This document shows, piece by piece, positions 54,540 to 63,999 of a stretch of DNA of 64,000 bases (positions within the stretch are counted from its first letter, which is position 1; each line of letters starts with the position of its first letter). The DNA comes from Polaribacter sp. NJDZ03 (GTDB taxonomy: Bacteria > Bacteroidota > Bacteroidia > Flavobacteriales > Flavobacteriaceae). Made by a program: the position numbers and the translations under genes. Location of the stretch: contig NZ_CP079195.1 of the NCBI RefSeq assembly GCF_019263805.1, positions 2,269,501-2,333,500 on the forward strand, in the 5' to 3' direction. A model generated the notes under the pieces. It ran no database searches. It worked only from the letters and a program-made list of their open reading frames with translations, and was not told where the DNA came from.

Positions 54540-55001
54540 ATGTTTGCTTTTATAGGATGTATTTTAGACACCTATTTAGACATTAAACATTGGTTTAATT
54601 CAAAAAGAAGAAGAAAGTATGAGAAAGAAAATAACCTACCAAAAAGTATTGTTTGGCACCCAATGGCAAAACCACTTTTAGTTTTATTTATTATTTTTAT
54701 TCCTGTTTATTTCCTATTTTCTTTCTTCTTTTTTAAAAATGAGAATCCAAAGAGAACTACAAAAAGAATGCTGGAAATTTCTAAACTTTTAGAAGCAGAA
54801 AAGAAACAATTTGGAAAATTCCCATCAGAATTAAAAGTCATTATTAGAAACAACCCGTTAAGAAGCAATTTAACAACAGATTACTGGAAAACTACTTTTG
54901 TATATATTCCATCTAAAGATAGACAAAATTACAAATTGACTTCTTTAGGAGGAGATGGGAAATTGAATACAAAAGACGATATAAAATACTCTTCAAATTA
55001 A
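54540..55001 (+). CDS. Membrane protein with a pseudopilin GspG-like C-terminal domain
   Basis: This is a 153-aa protein. One membrane helix (~42-62, LLVLFIIFIPVYFLFSFFFF) is followed by a ~85-residue domain. It has a helix (TTKRMLEISKLLEAEKKQFGKFPSELKVI) and then YWKTTFVYIPSKDRQNYKLTSLGGDGKLNTKDDIKYSS. The ending G-x-DG-x-x-x-T-x-DDI is the calcium-binding motif of type II secretion major pseudopilins. No type IV pilin leader is present and the helix is internal, so it is not a pseudopilin proper. It is overlapping-spaced with the preceding small gene. Confidence 0.7.
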   Translation: MFAFIGCILDTYLDIKHWFNSKRRRKYEKENNLPKSIVWHPMAKPLLVLFIIFIPVYFLFSFFFFKNENPKRTTKRMLEISKLLEAEKKQFGKFPSELKVIIRNNPLRSNLTTDYWKTTFVYIPSKDRQNYKLTSLGGDGKLNTKDDIKYSSN

Positions 55002-55026
55002 ATAACACTATCACATTTAAAATTGT

Positions 55027-55034
55027 TATTTTTG
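55027..55034 (+). promoter_or_regulatory. -7 promoter box close to the tilS start
   Basis: TATTTTTG matches TAnnTTTG exactly and ends 7 bp before the ATG at 55042, so the transcript would be nearly or fully leaderless. Confidence 0.5.
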
Positions 55035-55041
55035 AGGTATA

Positions 55042-56349
55042 ATGCTAAAAAAACTAGAGAACCACATTCACCAAAACCTTCCTTTTTTAAAGGATAAAAA
55101 GTTATTAATCGCCATTTCTGGCGGAGTAGATTCTGTGGTTTTAGCACACCTTTTATCAACATTAAAATTTAATATTTCTCTTGCACACTGTAACTTTAAT
55201 TTAAGACCAATTGAATGTGATATAGACGAGGATTTTGTAAAAAACTTAGGAAAAAATCTAAACACCAAAGTTTTTACAATTCATTTTAATACAACCCAAT
55301 TTGCCAAAGAAAACAAACAATCTACACAAATTGCGGCAAGGAATCTCCGTTATGATTGGTTTAATGAACTTATAGAAAAACACCAATTCGATTATATTTT
55401 AACAGCACATCATGCAGATGATAATTTAGAAACTTTTCTAATTAATTTAACGCGTGGTGCCGGTTTAGATGGCTTAACAGGAATTCCGGAAATTAATGGG
55501 AATATTATACGTCCGCTTTTAAAGTTTTCTAGAGAAGAAATTTTAACTTTTGTAAAAGAAAACAATATTTCTTGGCGAGAAGATAAAAGCAATGCCTCTA
55601 CAAAATACATCAGAAATAAAATTAGACATCAAATTCTTCCTGTTTTAAAGGAAATAAACCCTAGTTTGTTAGAAACTTTTGAAAAAACAACGGCACATTT
55701 AAAGGAAAGTCAGCAAATCATTGAAGATCGAATTAATGAAATATCAGCAGAAACAATAGCGACAGAAAACAATATTTCTAAAATTGATATTTCTAAAATT
55801 GAAAAATTATCGAACCCGAAGGCTTATTTATATCAACTTTTAAAAGACTATAATTTTACAGAATGGAATGATGTTGCCGATCTACTTTCTGCACAGTCTG
55901 GGAAACAAGTTATCTCTAAAACACATACTTTATTAAAAGATAGAAATTTTTTAATTCTAACAAAAAAAGGGTTATCAGCAGTAGAAACTATCTTTGAGAT
56001 TGATAAAGACACTGTAGAAATTACAAATCCTATTCATTTAAAAATTGAAGAAGTACAAGAAAAATCAACAGAGAACAAACAAACCATTTATATTGATAAA
56101 CAAAACTTACAGTTCCCTTTAACACTTAGAAAGTGGCAAGACGGAGATTTCTTCTATCCTTCTGGAATGACTGGGAAAAAGAAATTAAGCAAGTATTTTA
56201 AAGACGAAAAATTCTCGCTTTTACAAAAACAAAACACATGGCTGCTTTGTAATAATGACAATGCCATTATTTGGGTTGTAGAATATAGAAAGGACAATCG
56301 TTTTGATACAAACAAAAAAAACAATACACTCTTAAAAATTTCAATATAA
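55042..56349 (+). CDS. tilS: tRNA(Ile)-lysidine synthetase
   Basis: This is a 435-aa protein. The PP-loop motif ISGGVDSVVLAHLL (~26-39) binds ATP. Other N-type ATPase features are LTAHHADDNLETFLINLTRGAGLDGL and IRPLLKFSREEI. The C-terminal domain (LRKWQDGDFFYPSGMTGKKKLSKYFKDEK) is the tRNA-binding TilS_C. It changes C34 of the AUA-reading tRNA(Ile) to lysidine, an essential step. Confidence 0.94.
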   Translation: MLKKLENHIHQNLPFLKDKKLLIAISGGVDSVVLAHLLSTLKFNISLAHCNFNLRPIECDIDEDFVKNLGKNLNTKVFTIHFNTTQFAKENKQSTQIAARNLRYDWFNELIEKHQFDYILTAHHADDNLETFLINLTRGAGLDGLTGIPEINGNIIRPLLKFSREEILTFVKENNISWREDKSNASTKYIRNKIRHQILPVLKEINPSLLETFEKTTAHLKESQQIIEDRINEISAETIATENNISKIDISKIEKLSNPKAYLYQLLKDYNFTEWNDVADLLSAQSGKQVISKTHTLLKDRNFLILTKKGLSAVETIFEIDKDTVEITNPIHLKIEEVQEKSTENKQTIYIDKQNLQFPLTLRKWQDGDFFYPSGMTGKKKLSKYFKDEKFSLLQKQNTWLLCNNDNAIIWVVEYRKDNRFDTNKKNNTLLKISI

Positions 56350-56367
56350 ACTTAAACCAATAAAATT

Positions 56368-57750
56368 ATGAAGAAGTTACTACTTTTAATTGCCTTTACA
56401 ACCATATTATCTTGTAAACCAAAACCTGAAGAAACGGTAGACTATGCAATTATTTCTGGTAAAATTGAAAATACAGATTCTAAAAAAGTAATCATTTACG
56501 ATCAATATACAATGGATAAAGTTGCTGATATAACGATTGCAGAAGATGGTACTTTTAGAGACACTTTAAAGATATCTACCGACTTTTACGCACTGCGTCA
56601 AGATAAAGATTTCACAAATTTATATATTACTAAAGGAAGCGTTTTAAAAATTGAATACGATTCAGAAAAAAAAGACTCTACGCTACAATTATCAGGTAGT
56701 AATAGCACTATTAATAAATACTTATCAGAAAAAAATAAGGTTATAGCAGCTACAACTGGAGATCAAAAAGAAATGTATCTAAAAGATGAAGCAAGTTTTA
56801 AAGCACATTTATTAAATATAAAAAAAACAGAAGAAGATTTATTAATAAAAACAAATGATATTTCTGAAGAATTTAAAAACAAGGAACTTAAAAACATTAA
56901 TTACAGTTATTTATCTACTTTACAGAACTACACTCCTTATCATGGATATTACACTAAAGACAAAAGTTTTAAAGCTTCGGAAAACTTTTTAGATGAATTA
57001 AAAAATATCGATTTAGAAAATGAAAACGACTTTCTTTTTTCTCCAGGGTATAGAAGTCTTGTTGATAATGCATTAGCAACCAATGCTACAGTATTAGCAA
57101 AAAAAGATTCTATAGCAGATGATATTGCCTATTTAAAATTGACTACAAATATTAAAAATGATAAAATAAAAAATAAATTATTGTATGATGCTGCTAAATA
57201 CGGAGTTACTTACACAGATAATTTAGAAGAATTTTACTCCCTTTTTTCTAACAATTCTACCAACGAAGAAAACAACAAAACAATTACAACTTCTTACAAC
57301 AAATTGAAAGCTTTGGCAAAAGGAAGTCCGTCTCCAAAATTTGTAGATTATGAAAACAATGCAGGCGGAACCACTTCTTTAGACGACTTAAAAGGAAAAT
57401 ATTTATATTTAGATATTTGGGCAACTTGGTGTGGACCTTGTATTGCAGAGATTCCTTCTTTAAAGAAATTAGAAAAAGAATATCATGGTAAAAACATTGA
57501 ATTTATTAGTATTTCTATCGACAAAATGAAAGACCATGAAAAATGGAAAGAAATGATTGTAAATAAAGATTTAAAAGGAATACAGTTATTTGCAGATAAT
57601 AATTGGGAGTCTAAATTTATAGAAGAATACCTCATAAAAGGGATTCCACGTTTTATATTAATAGACCCAAACGGAAATATTGTAAATGCAAATGCACCAA
57701 GACCTTCTGATGAAAAATTAGTTGAAACACTACAATCTTTAAAATTATAA
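56368..57750 (+). CDS. Thioredoxin-like (TlpA/DUF4369) lipoprotein
   Basis: This is a 460-aa protein. The lipoprotein signal (ILSCKPK, Cys16) is followed by a DUF4369-like beta domain (~25-115, YAIISGKIENTDSKKVIIYD). A helical linker follows. The C-terminal TlpA/AhpC-type thioredoxin domain (~325-460) has the redox motif IWATWCGPCIAEIP. It likely reduces or forms disulfides in periplasmic proteins such as cytochrome c precursors; the specific target is unknown. It lies 18 bp after tilS. Confidence 0.9.
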   Translation: MKKLLLLIAFTTILSCKPKPEETVDYAIISGKIENTDSKKVIIYDQYTMDKVADITIAEDGTFRDTLKISTDFYALRQDKDFTNLYITKGSVLKIEYDSEKKDSTLQLSGSNSTINKYLSEKNKVIAATTGDQKEMYLKDEASFKAHLLNIKKTEEDLLIKTNDISEEFKNKELKNINYSYLSTLQNYTPYHGYYTKDKSFKASENFLDELKNIDLENENDFLFSPGYRSLVDNALATNATVLAKKDSIADDIAYLKLTTNIKNDKIKNKLLYDAAKYGVTYTDNLEEFYSLFSNNSTNEENNKTITTSYNKLKALAKGSPSPKFVDYENNAGGTTSLDDLKGKYLYLDIWATWCGPCIAEIPSLKKLEKEYHGKNIEFISISIDKMKDHEKWKEMIVNKDLKGIQLFADNNWESKFIEEYLIKGIPRFILIDPNGNIVNANAPRPSDEKLVETLQSLKL

Positions 57751-58000
57751 GAACAACGTTTATTTATAAAAATTAAAATCTTTGCAGCACAGTTATTATT
57801 TTTAATAAAGAATATATTTATGCAAACTATTTTTGTTTAGATAAAAACAAAAATGGACATTAAGTAACAGAAAATAAACAATTCACTAAAAAGGAATCAA
57901 ATTTATATCGTTTTCGCAAATAAAAACATGATTATTCATTAAAAAGTAGGCTTAATCATTTCCCTTTTTCGTAATTTTAATCCCGTAAAATCATAAGAAA

Positions 58001-60580
58001 ATGAACAATTTACCTAAGCTAGATAGATTTAATGAAAACGTACTGTCTAAATATCAGATTTATAACAGTATTTTCACAACGCTACCTTTTGACACCATAG
58101 ACGATACTGGGGTTTTATTACCTCTTTTACATAAAGTTTGTAGTAAAGGTTTTAAATTAGAAAAAAACCCTACAGAAATTGTAGAACACTTTTTTAATAA
58201 ATACCAAGACGAACCTACAGAAAAAGAAAAATCAGATTTGCTTTTTCGTTTTATTCAATTTATAGAACGTCAAGTAGTTTTATTTGATGCTGTAGAAGAT
58301 GCCGCATATCCTATTGTAAATAATATGGATGGTTTTGGTACGTTAAGAAACTCTAAAGAGCTAGCGCTATTAAGCAATAAAAAAGACGAATTAAAAAAGC
58401 ATTTAGAAGACTTTAAAGTACGTGTTGTATTAACAGCGCACCCAACACAATTTTATCCGGGGTCTGTTTTAGGTATCATTACAGACTTAGACAAAGCGAT
58501 TCAAAATGATGATTTATTACTAATTAGAAAATTATTAGCTCAATTAGGAAAAACACCTTTCTATAAAAAAGAAAAACCATCTCCTTTTGATGAAGCTGTA
58601 AGTTTAATTTGGTATTTAGAACATGTTTTTTATCACTCTGTGCCTAAAATATACAACTACATTCAACATCATATTTATGATGGAGAACCAATAGAAAATG
58701 AAATTATTGAACTTGGTTTTTGGCCAGGTGGAGATAGAGATGGAAATCCGTTTGTAACTACTAAAATAACTTTAGATGTTGCAGAAAGATTGCGTCAAAC
58801 AATTTTAAGAAATTACTATAGAGACATAAGACGTTTAAAAAGACGTTATACGTTTGATGGTGTTCAAGAAATTTTTGCAAAGTTAGAAAAGAGACTTTAT
58901 AAGCATGTTGTAAGAAGTTATACGAAAGTTAATTTTTCTCAAAAAATCTTATTAGACGAATTATATGCTGCCAGAGAAATTATTGTAAATGATCATCAAT
59001 CTTTATTTGTAGAAGAATTAAATGACGTAATCAATAAAGTTAGAATTTTCGGTTTTCACTTTGCAACTTTAGATATTAGACAAGATAGTAGAGTACATCA
59101 CCAAGCATTTACTCAAATTGTAGAAGATTTACTTAAAACTGGAGACACTACTTTCCCTAAAAACTATTTAAGTCTTTCAGATGAAGAACAAGTGGAAGTT
59201 CTATCTGTTGTAAAAGGAAGTATAGACCCAAGTATTTTAACAGACGAAACTTCTGTTAAAACTATAGAATCTATTTATGCGTTAAAAGAGATTCAGCAAA
59301 GAAATGGAGAACGTGGAGCAAACCGTTACATTATTAGTAACAACCAAAGTGCTTTACACGTAATGCAAACTTTTGCAATGCTAAATTTATGTGGTTTTGA
59401 AAACGAATTACCAGTAGATGTTATTCCGCTTTTTGAAACTGTAGATGATTTAGAAAATTCAGAAGAAGTAATGAGAACCCTATACTCTAATCAAGTATAT
59501 AGACACCATGTTGCTAAAAGAAAAAACAAACAAACAATTATGTTAGGTTTTTCTGATGGAACAAAAGATGGTGGATACTTAATGGCTAACTGGGGTATTT
59601 TTAAAGCAAAAGAAGCTTTAACAAGAATCTCTAGAGAATTTGATATTGAAGTAGTTTTCTTTGACGGACGTGGTGGACCACCAGCACGTGGAGGAGGAAA
59701 AACACACCAATTCTATGCTTCTTTAGGCCCAACAATAGAGGATAAAGAAATACAATTAACCATACAAGGACAAACAATTAGTTCTAACTTTGGTACGTTA
59801 AATTCATCTCAATACAACTTAGAACAATTGATAAGTTCTGGTATTAAAAATGATGTTTTTACAAAAGATCAATTAAATGATAACCATAGAGAGTTAATAA
59901 ACGACATGGCTGCTACAAGTTATCAAACGTATGTAGACTTTAAAAATCATCCTAAATTTTTATCGTATTTAGAAAAAATGAGTACGTTAAAATACTATGC
60001 AAAAACCAATATTGGAAGTAGACCAAGTAAACGTGGTGGATCTGACAAGTTAGACTTTTCTGCATTAAGAGCCATTCCTTTTGTAGGTAGCTGGAGTCAG
60101 TTAAAACAAAACGTACCAGGTTTCTTTGGTGTGGGTACTGCTCTTAAAAAATACGAAGATGCTGGTAGATTTGAAGAAGTAAAAGAATTTTATCACGCTT
60201 CAGATTTCTTTAGAACTTTGTTAGAAAACAGTATGATGAGTTTAACCAAATCTTTCTTTGGCTTAACTTCTTATATGGCAGATGACGAAGAATTTGGTGA
60301 ATTTTGGACTTTGATTTTTACAGAATACGAAACTTCTAAAAGGTTACTTTTAAAACTTACTGGAGAATCTGAATTAATGGAAAATTTTCCTGTAGGAAAA
60401 GCATCTATAGAAATTAGAGAACAAATTGTATTGCCTTTATTAACAATACAACAGTTCGCATTAAAGAAAATTCAAGAACTTCAAAAAAATGGCGGAAGCG
60501 CAGAAGAAATTGAAGTATATGAAAAAATGGTAATGCGTTCTTTATTTGGTAATATTAATGCAAGTAGAAATTCTGCTTAA
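58001..60580 (+). CDS. ppc: Phosphoenolpyruvate carboxylase
   Basis: This is an 859-aa protein, the normal length. Catalytic blocks are LTAHPTQFYPGSV (the invariant His), FWPGGDRDGNPFVT, GFHFATLDIRQDSR, MLGFSDGTKDGGYLMAN and the flexible loop FFDGRGGPPARGGGKT. It carboxylates PEP to oxaloacetate, replenishing the TCA cycle. The C-terminal ~70 residues end in NINASRNSA rather than the NTG seen in most bacterial enzymes. It is a single gene with 250 bp upstream and a terminator downstream. Confidence 0.96.
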   Translation: MNNLPKLDRFNENVLSKYQIYNSIFTTLPFDTIDDTGVLLPLLHKVCSKGFKLEKNPTEIVEHFFNKYQDEPTEKEKSDLLFRFIQFIERQVVLFDAVEDAAYPIVNNMDGFGTLRNSKELALLSNKKDELKKHLEDFKVRVVLTAHPTQFYPGSVLGIITDLDKAIQNDDLLLIRKLLAQLGKTPFYKKEKPSPFDEAVSLIWYLEHVFYHSVPKIYNYIQHHIYDGEPIENEIIELGFWPGGDRDGNPFVTTKITLDVAERLRQTILRNYYRDIRRLKRRYTFDGVQEIFAKLEKRLYKHVVRSYTKVNFSQKILLDELYAAREIIVNDHQSLFVEELNDVINKVRIFGFHFATLDIRQDSRVHHQAFTQIVEDLLKTGDTTFPKNYLSLSDEEQVEVLSVVKGSIDPSILTDETSVKTIESIYALKEIQQRNGERGANRYIISNNQSALHVMQTFAMLNLCGFENELPVDVIPLFETVDDLENSEEVMRTLYSNQVYRHHVAKRKNKQTIMLGFSDGTKDGGYLMANWGIFKAKEALTRISREFDIEVVFFDGRGGPPARGGGKTHQFYASLGPTIEDKEIQLTIQGQTISSNFGTLNSSQYNLEQLISSGIKNDVFTKDQLNDNHRELINDMAATSYQTYVDFKNHPKFLSYLEKMSTLKYYAKTNIGSRPSKRGGSDKLDFSALRAIPFVGSWSQLKQNVPGFFGVGTALKKYEDAGRFEEVKEFYHASDFFRTLLENSMMSLTKSFFGLTSYMADDEEFGEFWTLIFTEYETSKRLLLKLTGESELMENFPVGKASIEIREQIVLPLLTIQQFALKKIQELQKNGGSAEEIEVYEKMVMRSLFGNINASRNSA

Positions 60581-60608
60581 AATAGTATCAAAAAAATAAT
60601 TTATATTT

Positions 60609-60640
60609 AAAATGCACTCAATTTATGAGTGCATTTTTTT
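60609..60640 (+). terminator. Rho-independent terminator after ppc
   Basis: AAAATGCACTCA and TGAGTGCATTTT form a 12-bp stem with a 5-base loop ATTTA, followed by a T run (60609-60640). Confidence 0.9.
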
Positions 60641-60752
60641 GTGATATTAATTTAGTATTTCAAAAAATAAAACAAATTAACTGAGTTCTTATAAATTATT
60701 TTTTTTTAATAATGAATTAAAGTGGTATATTTATAAAGTAAAATTACGTACC

Positions 60753-61136
60753 ATGAAAAAATACGCTTTCTTACTTTTAACTCTTTTTGTTAATAGTTTT
60801 TGTTTTTCACAACAACAAACTACCAACAATAATTTTACTCCTGTTAGTATTTATACTACTTCTTTTCAGCTAAAAGCTGATAACAATCCTACTTATTCTT
60901 CTATAAACAAGGATTTAAACTTCAAAAAAAAATATAAATTTTCAACGGTTTCTTTTGAAGAAATTGATGATAACCAATTTTTAATTTCTACTGAAAATCT
61001 TTCTACAAAAGCCACTAAATTTATCTATGACGATTATAAAAGTTATAGAGATGAAAACTTATTAAAAGGTTTTTTACAAAAGCACGACCCTACTCGATGG
61101 GATCCTATTAATTTTAAGCAACCAAACCTTAATTAA
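60753..61136 (+). CDS. Small secreted protein of unknown function
   Basis: This is a 127-aa protein with signal peptide MKKYAFLLLTLFVNSFCFSQ. The mature part is polar, with KYKFSTVSFEEIDDNQFLISTENL and FIYDDYKSYRDENLLKGFLQKHDPTRWDPINF. No domain was recognised. It ends 30 bp before comM and may be transcribed with it by readthrough. Confidence 0.65.
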   Translation: MKKYAFLLLTLFVNSFCFSQQQTTNNNFTPVSIYTTSFQLKADNNPTYSSINKDLNFKKKYKFSTVSFEEIDDNQFLISTENLSTKATKFIYDDYKSYRDENLLKGFLQKHDPTRWDPINFKQPNLN

Positions 61137-61166
61137 TTTTCTTTATCTTTAGAAAAAAGAAAAAGA

Positions 61167-62702
61167 ATGCTTGTAAAAGTCTATGGCTCTGCCGTTTTTG
61201 GTATTGAGGCAACCACAATTACCGTAGAAGTAAATATTGATAAAGGAATTGGCTATCATTTGGTAGGTTTGCCAGATAATGCTGTTCGAGAAAGTTCGTA
61301 TCGAATTTCCGCAGCACTCAATAACAACAATTACAAACTTCCAGGAAAGAAAATTATCATAAACATGGCTCCTGCCGATATTCGGAAAGAAGGTGCTTCT
61401 TATGATTTAACTTTAGCTGTTGGAATTTTAGCAGCATCATCGCAAATAAAATCAGACCATATTGAGGAATATATTATTATGGGAGAACTTTCTTTAGACG
61501 GAAGCTTACAGCCCATAAGAGGTGCTTTACCAATTGCCATAAAAGCAAGAGAAGAAGGTTACAAGTATTTAATTCTTCCGAAGGAAAACGCGAAAGAAGC
61601 CGCCATTGTAGATGATTTAGAAGTTTTAGGTGTAGAAAATATTTTAGAAGTTATCAATCATTTTAATGATGATGAAAAAATTGAACCCACTATTGTAGAT
61701 ACAAGGGCTGAGTTTTATAAAAATATCGATTTCCCAGAGTTCGATTTTTCTGATGTAAAAGGACAAGAGTCTATTAAACGTTGTATGGAGATTGCTGCTG
61801 CTGGCGGGCATAATATTATTTTAATTGGACCTCCAGGGTCTGGAAAAACAATGCTAGCAAAAAGATTGCCATCTATTTTACCTCCAATGACGTTACATGA
61901 AGCATTAGAGACTACAAAAATTCATTCTGTGGTAGGTAAAATTAAAAAGGAGGGTTTGCTATACCAACGTCCTTTTAGAAGCCCACATCATACGATTTCA
62001 AATGTCGCTTTGGTCGGCGGCGGACAATATCCTCGTCCTGGAGAAATTTCTTTGTCTCATAACGGTGTTTTATTTTTAGATGAATTACCTGAATTTAAGA
62101 GAGATGTGTTGGAAGTAATGCGTCAACCTTTAGAAGACAGAGAAGTAACTATTTCTCGTGCAAAATTTACGGTTACCTATCCAAGTAGTTTTATGTTGGT
62201 GGCAAGTATGAATCCGAGTCCGAGTGGTTTTTTTAACGACCCAAATAGTCCGATGACTTCTTCTCCACAAGAAATGCAACGTTATTTAAGTAAGATTTCA
62301 GGACCTTTATTAGACAGAATTGATATTCATATAGAAGTAACTCCCGTTCCGTTTGAAAAACTAACCGAAGAAAGAAAAGGGGAATCTAGCGTTGTAATTA
62401 GAGAACGCGTTACAGCGGCTAGAGAAATACAATCTGAACGTTTTATAGATTTTGAAAATGTACATTATAATGCCCAAATGAGCGTGAAACAAATTCGTGA
62501 GTTTTGTAAATTATCCGAAGAAAGTTTAACGTTATTAAAAACGGCTATGGAAAAATTAAACCTTTCTGCTCGTGCTTATGACAGGATATTAAAAGTTTCT
62601 AGAACTATTGCAGATTTGGCAAATATTAAAGATATTTCTCCAGATCATATTGCAGAAGCCATACAATATAGAAGTTTAGATAGAGATGGTTGGTTGGGGT
62701 AA
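61167..62702 (+). CDS. comM: ComM/YifB-type Mg-chelatase-like AAA+ helicase
   Basis: This is a 511-aa protein. It has the ComM-specific N-terminal domain (KVYGSAVFGIEATTITVEVNIDKGIGYHLVGLPDNAVRES). The AAA+ core follows, with Walker A GPPGSGKTMLAKRLPS and the FRSPHHTISNVALVGGGQYPRPGEISLSHNGVLFLDELPEF block (Walker B LFLDE). ComM helicases drive branch migration of transforming DNA in naturally competent bacteria. Related YifB proteins are near-universal in Bacteroidota, so competence here is only an inference. Confidence 0.93.
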   Translation: MLVKVYGSAVFGIEATTITVEVNIDKGIGYHLVGLPDNAVRESSYRISAALNNNNYKLPGKKIIINMAPADIRKEGASYDLTLAVGILAASSQIKSDHIEEYIIMGELSLDGSLQPIRGALPIAIKAREEGYKYLILPKENAKEAAIVDDLEVLGVENILEVINHFNDDEKIEPTIVDTRAEFYKNIDFPEFDFSDVKGQESIKRCMEIAAAGGHNIILIGPPGSGKTMLAKRLPSILPPMTLHEALETTKIHSVVGKIKKEGLLYQRPFRSPHHTISNVALVGGGQYPRPGEISLSHNGVLFLDELPEFKRDVLEVMRQPLEDREVTISRAKFTVTYPSSFMLVASMNPSPSGFFNDPNSPMTSSPQEMQRYLSKISGPLLDRIDIHIEVTPVPFEKLTEERKGESSVVIRERVTAAREIQSERFIDFENVHYNAQMSVKQIREFCKLSEESLTLLKTAMEKLNLSARAYDRILKVSRTIADLANIKDISPDHIAEAIQYRSLDRDGWLG

Positions 62703-62836
62703 AAGTTGACATTAATTAAACGCAAAGACGCAAAGGTAAATTGCAAAGTTCGCAGAGAATTATGGTTGAAAAACTGTTTGTTTTTGTGTTTTATCTATTC
62801 AATGAGGTTGATTCTAAAAAAAACCTTTTAGTAAAA

Positions 62837-63679
62837 TTAACTACGTTTTCGTTTTAAATAGATATTATAAAGCAAACCGAACATAATTAGAAAGACTCCT
62901 AGTAAAGTCCAAAGAGTATAAATTTCTCCAAACCAAAAAGCGCCAATAACAATCATAAAAATGACTTCTAAATACTTTAAAGGTGCAATTACATTGGTTT
63001 CGTGAGACTGTAATGCTTTGGTCATATATAATTGACCAACATAACCAAAAATACCTAAACTTAGTAATAATAACCATTCTACTAAATTTGGGTTTTTCCA
63101 ATTATTAATAGACATAATACCTCCAAAAACAAAAGCCATTACCATAAAATAATTGATAATTACTAATGGGTTTTCTGTGTCTCCTATTTTACGAATTACT
63201 ACAAAAATTACACCTAATGAAATTGCTGACAAAAGAACTAAGATTATTCCCATAGAATCTACATCTCCACCAAACCCTTTAATTACTAAAACTCCTGCAA
63301 AGGAGAGTAAAAATAAAAACCATTGTACTAGTTTAATTTTTTCTTTTAAGAAAATAAGCGCAAGAATTGCTGCAAAAATAGGAGAGGTATACCTTAATGA
63401 AACTGCCGTACCAATTGCTAAATAATTTAAAGCCTGAAAAAAAGTGGTTAAAGAAATTACTCCTGCAAGTCCTCTAATAAATAACAGTTTTTTATTTTTC
63501 CCTAAAATAGGAATCTTCGCTTTTAAAATTAATGGCACCGTAAAAAACAACGTACCAATAGATCTAAAAAACACAATTTGATAAGCACTAAAATCATTTA
63601 AGAATTTTACAACAGTATTCATTAGTGAAAATGCAATAACACTAAAAATCATATAAAAAATTGCCTTTGAGCTTTTCAT
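62837..63679 (-). CDS. EamA/DMT-family membrane transporter
   Basis: This is a 280-aa protein with ten predicted helices in two EamA repeats (SVIAFSLMNTVVKFLNDFSAYQIVFFRSIGTLFF and VLLSAISLGVIFVVIRKIG...). The transported substrate (metabolite efflux or uptake) is not recognisable. The stretch between comM and this gene (62703-62836) holds an interspersed CGCAAAGACGCAAAGG motif. Confidence 0.9.
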   Translation of the reverse strand: MKSSKAIFYMIFSVIAFSLMNTVVKFLNDFSAYQIVFFRSIGTLFFTVPLILKAKIPILGKNKKLLFIRGLAGVISLTTFFQALNYLAIGTAVSLRYTSPIFAAILALIFLKEKIKLVQWFLFLLSFAGVLVIKGFGGDVDSMGIILVLLSAISLGVIFVVIRKIGDTENPLVIINYFMVMAFVFGGIMSINNWKNPNLVEWLLLLSLGIFGYVGQLYMTKALQSHETNVIAPLKYLEVIFMIVIGAFWFGEIYTLWTLLGVFLIMFGLLYNIYLKRKRS

Positions 63680-63734
63680 GAAGTGGTAGTTTGTACTATT
63701 TTAAACACCTATTAAAGTGGGTACAAAAATAGTG

Positions 63735-63764
63735 AATATTAAACTGGCTAACCAGTTTAATATT
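63735..63764. terminator. Perfect palindrome between the nuclease and EamA genes
   Basis: AATATTAAACTGG and CCAGTTTAATATT form a 13-bp perfect stem with a CTAA loop. It lies just beyond the stop of the nuclease gene on the minus strand, so it is probably its terminator. It has no strong T tract, so a regulatory site for the next gene is also possible. Confidence 0.6.
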
Positions 63765-63771
63765 GGGTTTT

Positions 63772-63999
63772 CTAAAAACTCCAGTTTTTATAACTACTAG
63801 AACTTTCTAGTTTTTCTTCTATAGTATCGTCTAGTTCTTTAAAGAAATCAATACCTGTTTTAGCCTCTATTTTATCTACAGAAACCACAAATTTATACAA
63901 AGGTAATTTCGATTCTTTATGAGGCATTAGAAAAGCCAACATTTTAATTTTACCGTTTGTTTTGTCAAGTATTACTTTATAAAACTGATTTGGTACAGA
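63772..63999 (-). CDS. DNA/RNA non-specific endonuclease, C-terminal fragment at window edge
   Basis: The minus-strand frame is open to the right edge; 75 codons before the stop at 63772 are visible. It reads SVPNQFYKVILDKTNGKIKMLAFLMPH, YKFVVSVDKIEAKTGIDFFKEL and ends in KNWSF. This is the end of the Serratia-type NucA family (VP..FYKVI..., ...S+D+IE..TG+DFF..L). The catalytic DRGH motif would lie outside the window. The nuclease is probably secreted, though the signal peptide is not visible. Confidence 0.75.
   Translation of the reverse strand, partial: SVPNQFYKVILDKTNGKIKMLAFLMPHKESKLPLYKFVVSVDKIEAKTGIDFFKELDDTIEEKLESSSSYKNWSF

Noticed and set aside
62703..62836. Regulatory RNA in the comM-EamA gap
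   Set aside because: The CGCAAAGACGCAAAGG stretch is a simple interspersed motif without a convincing fold or promoter.
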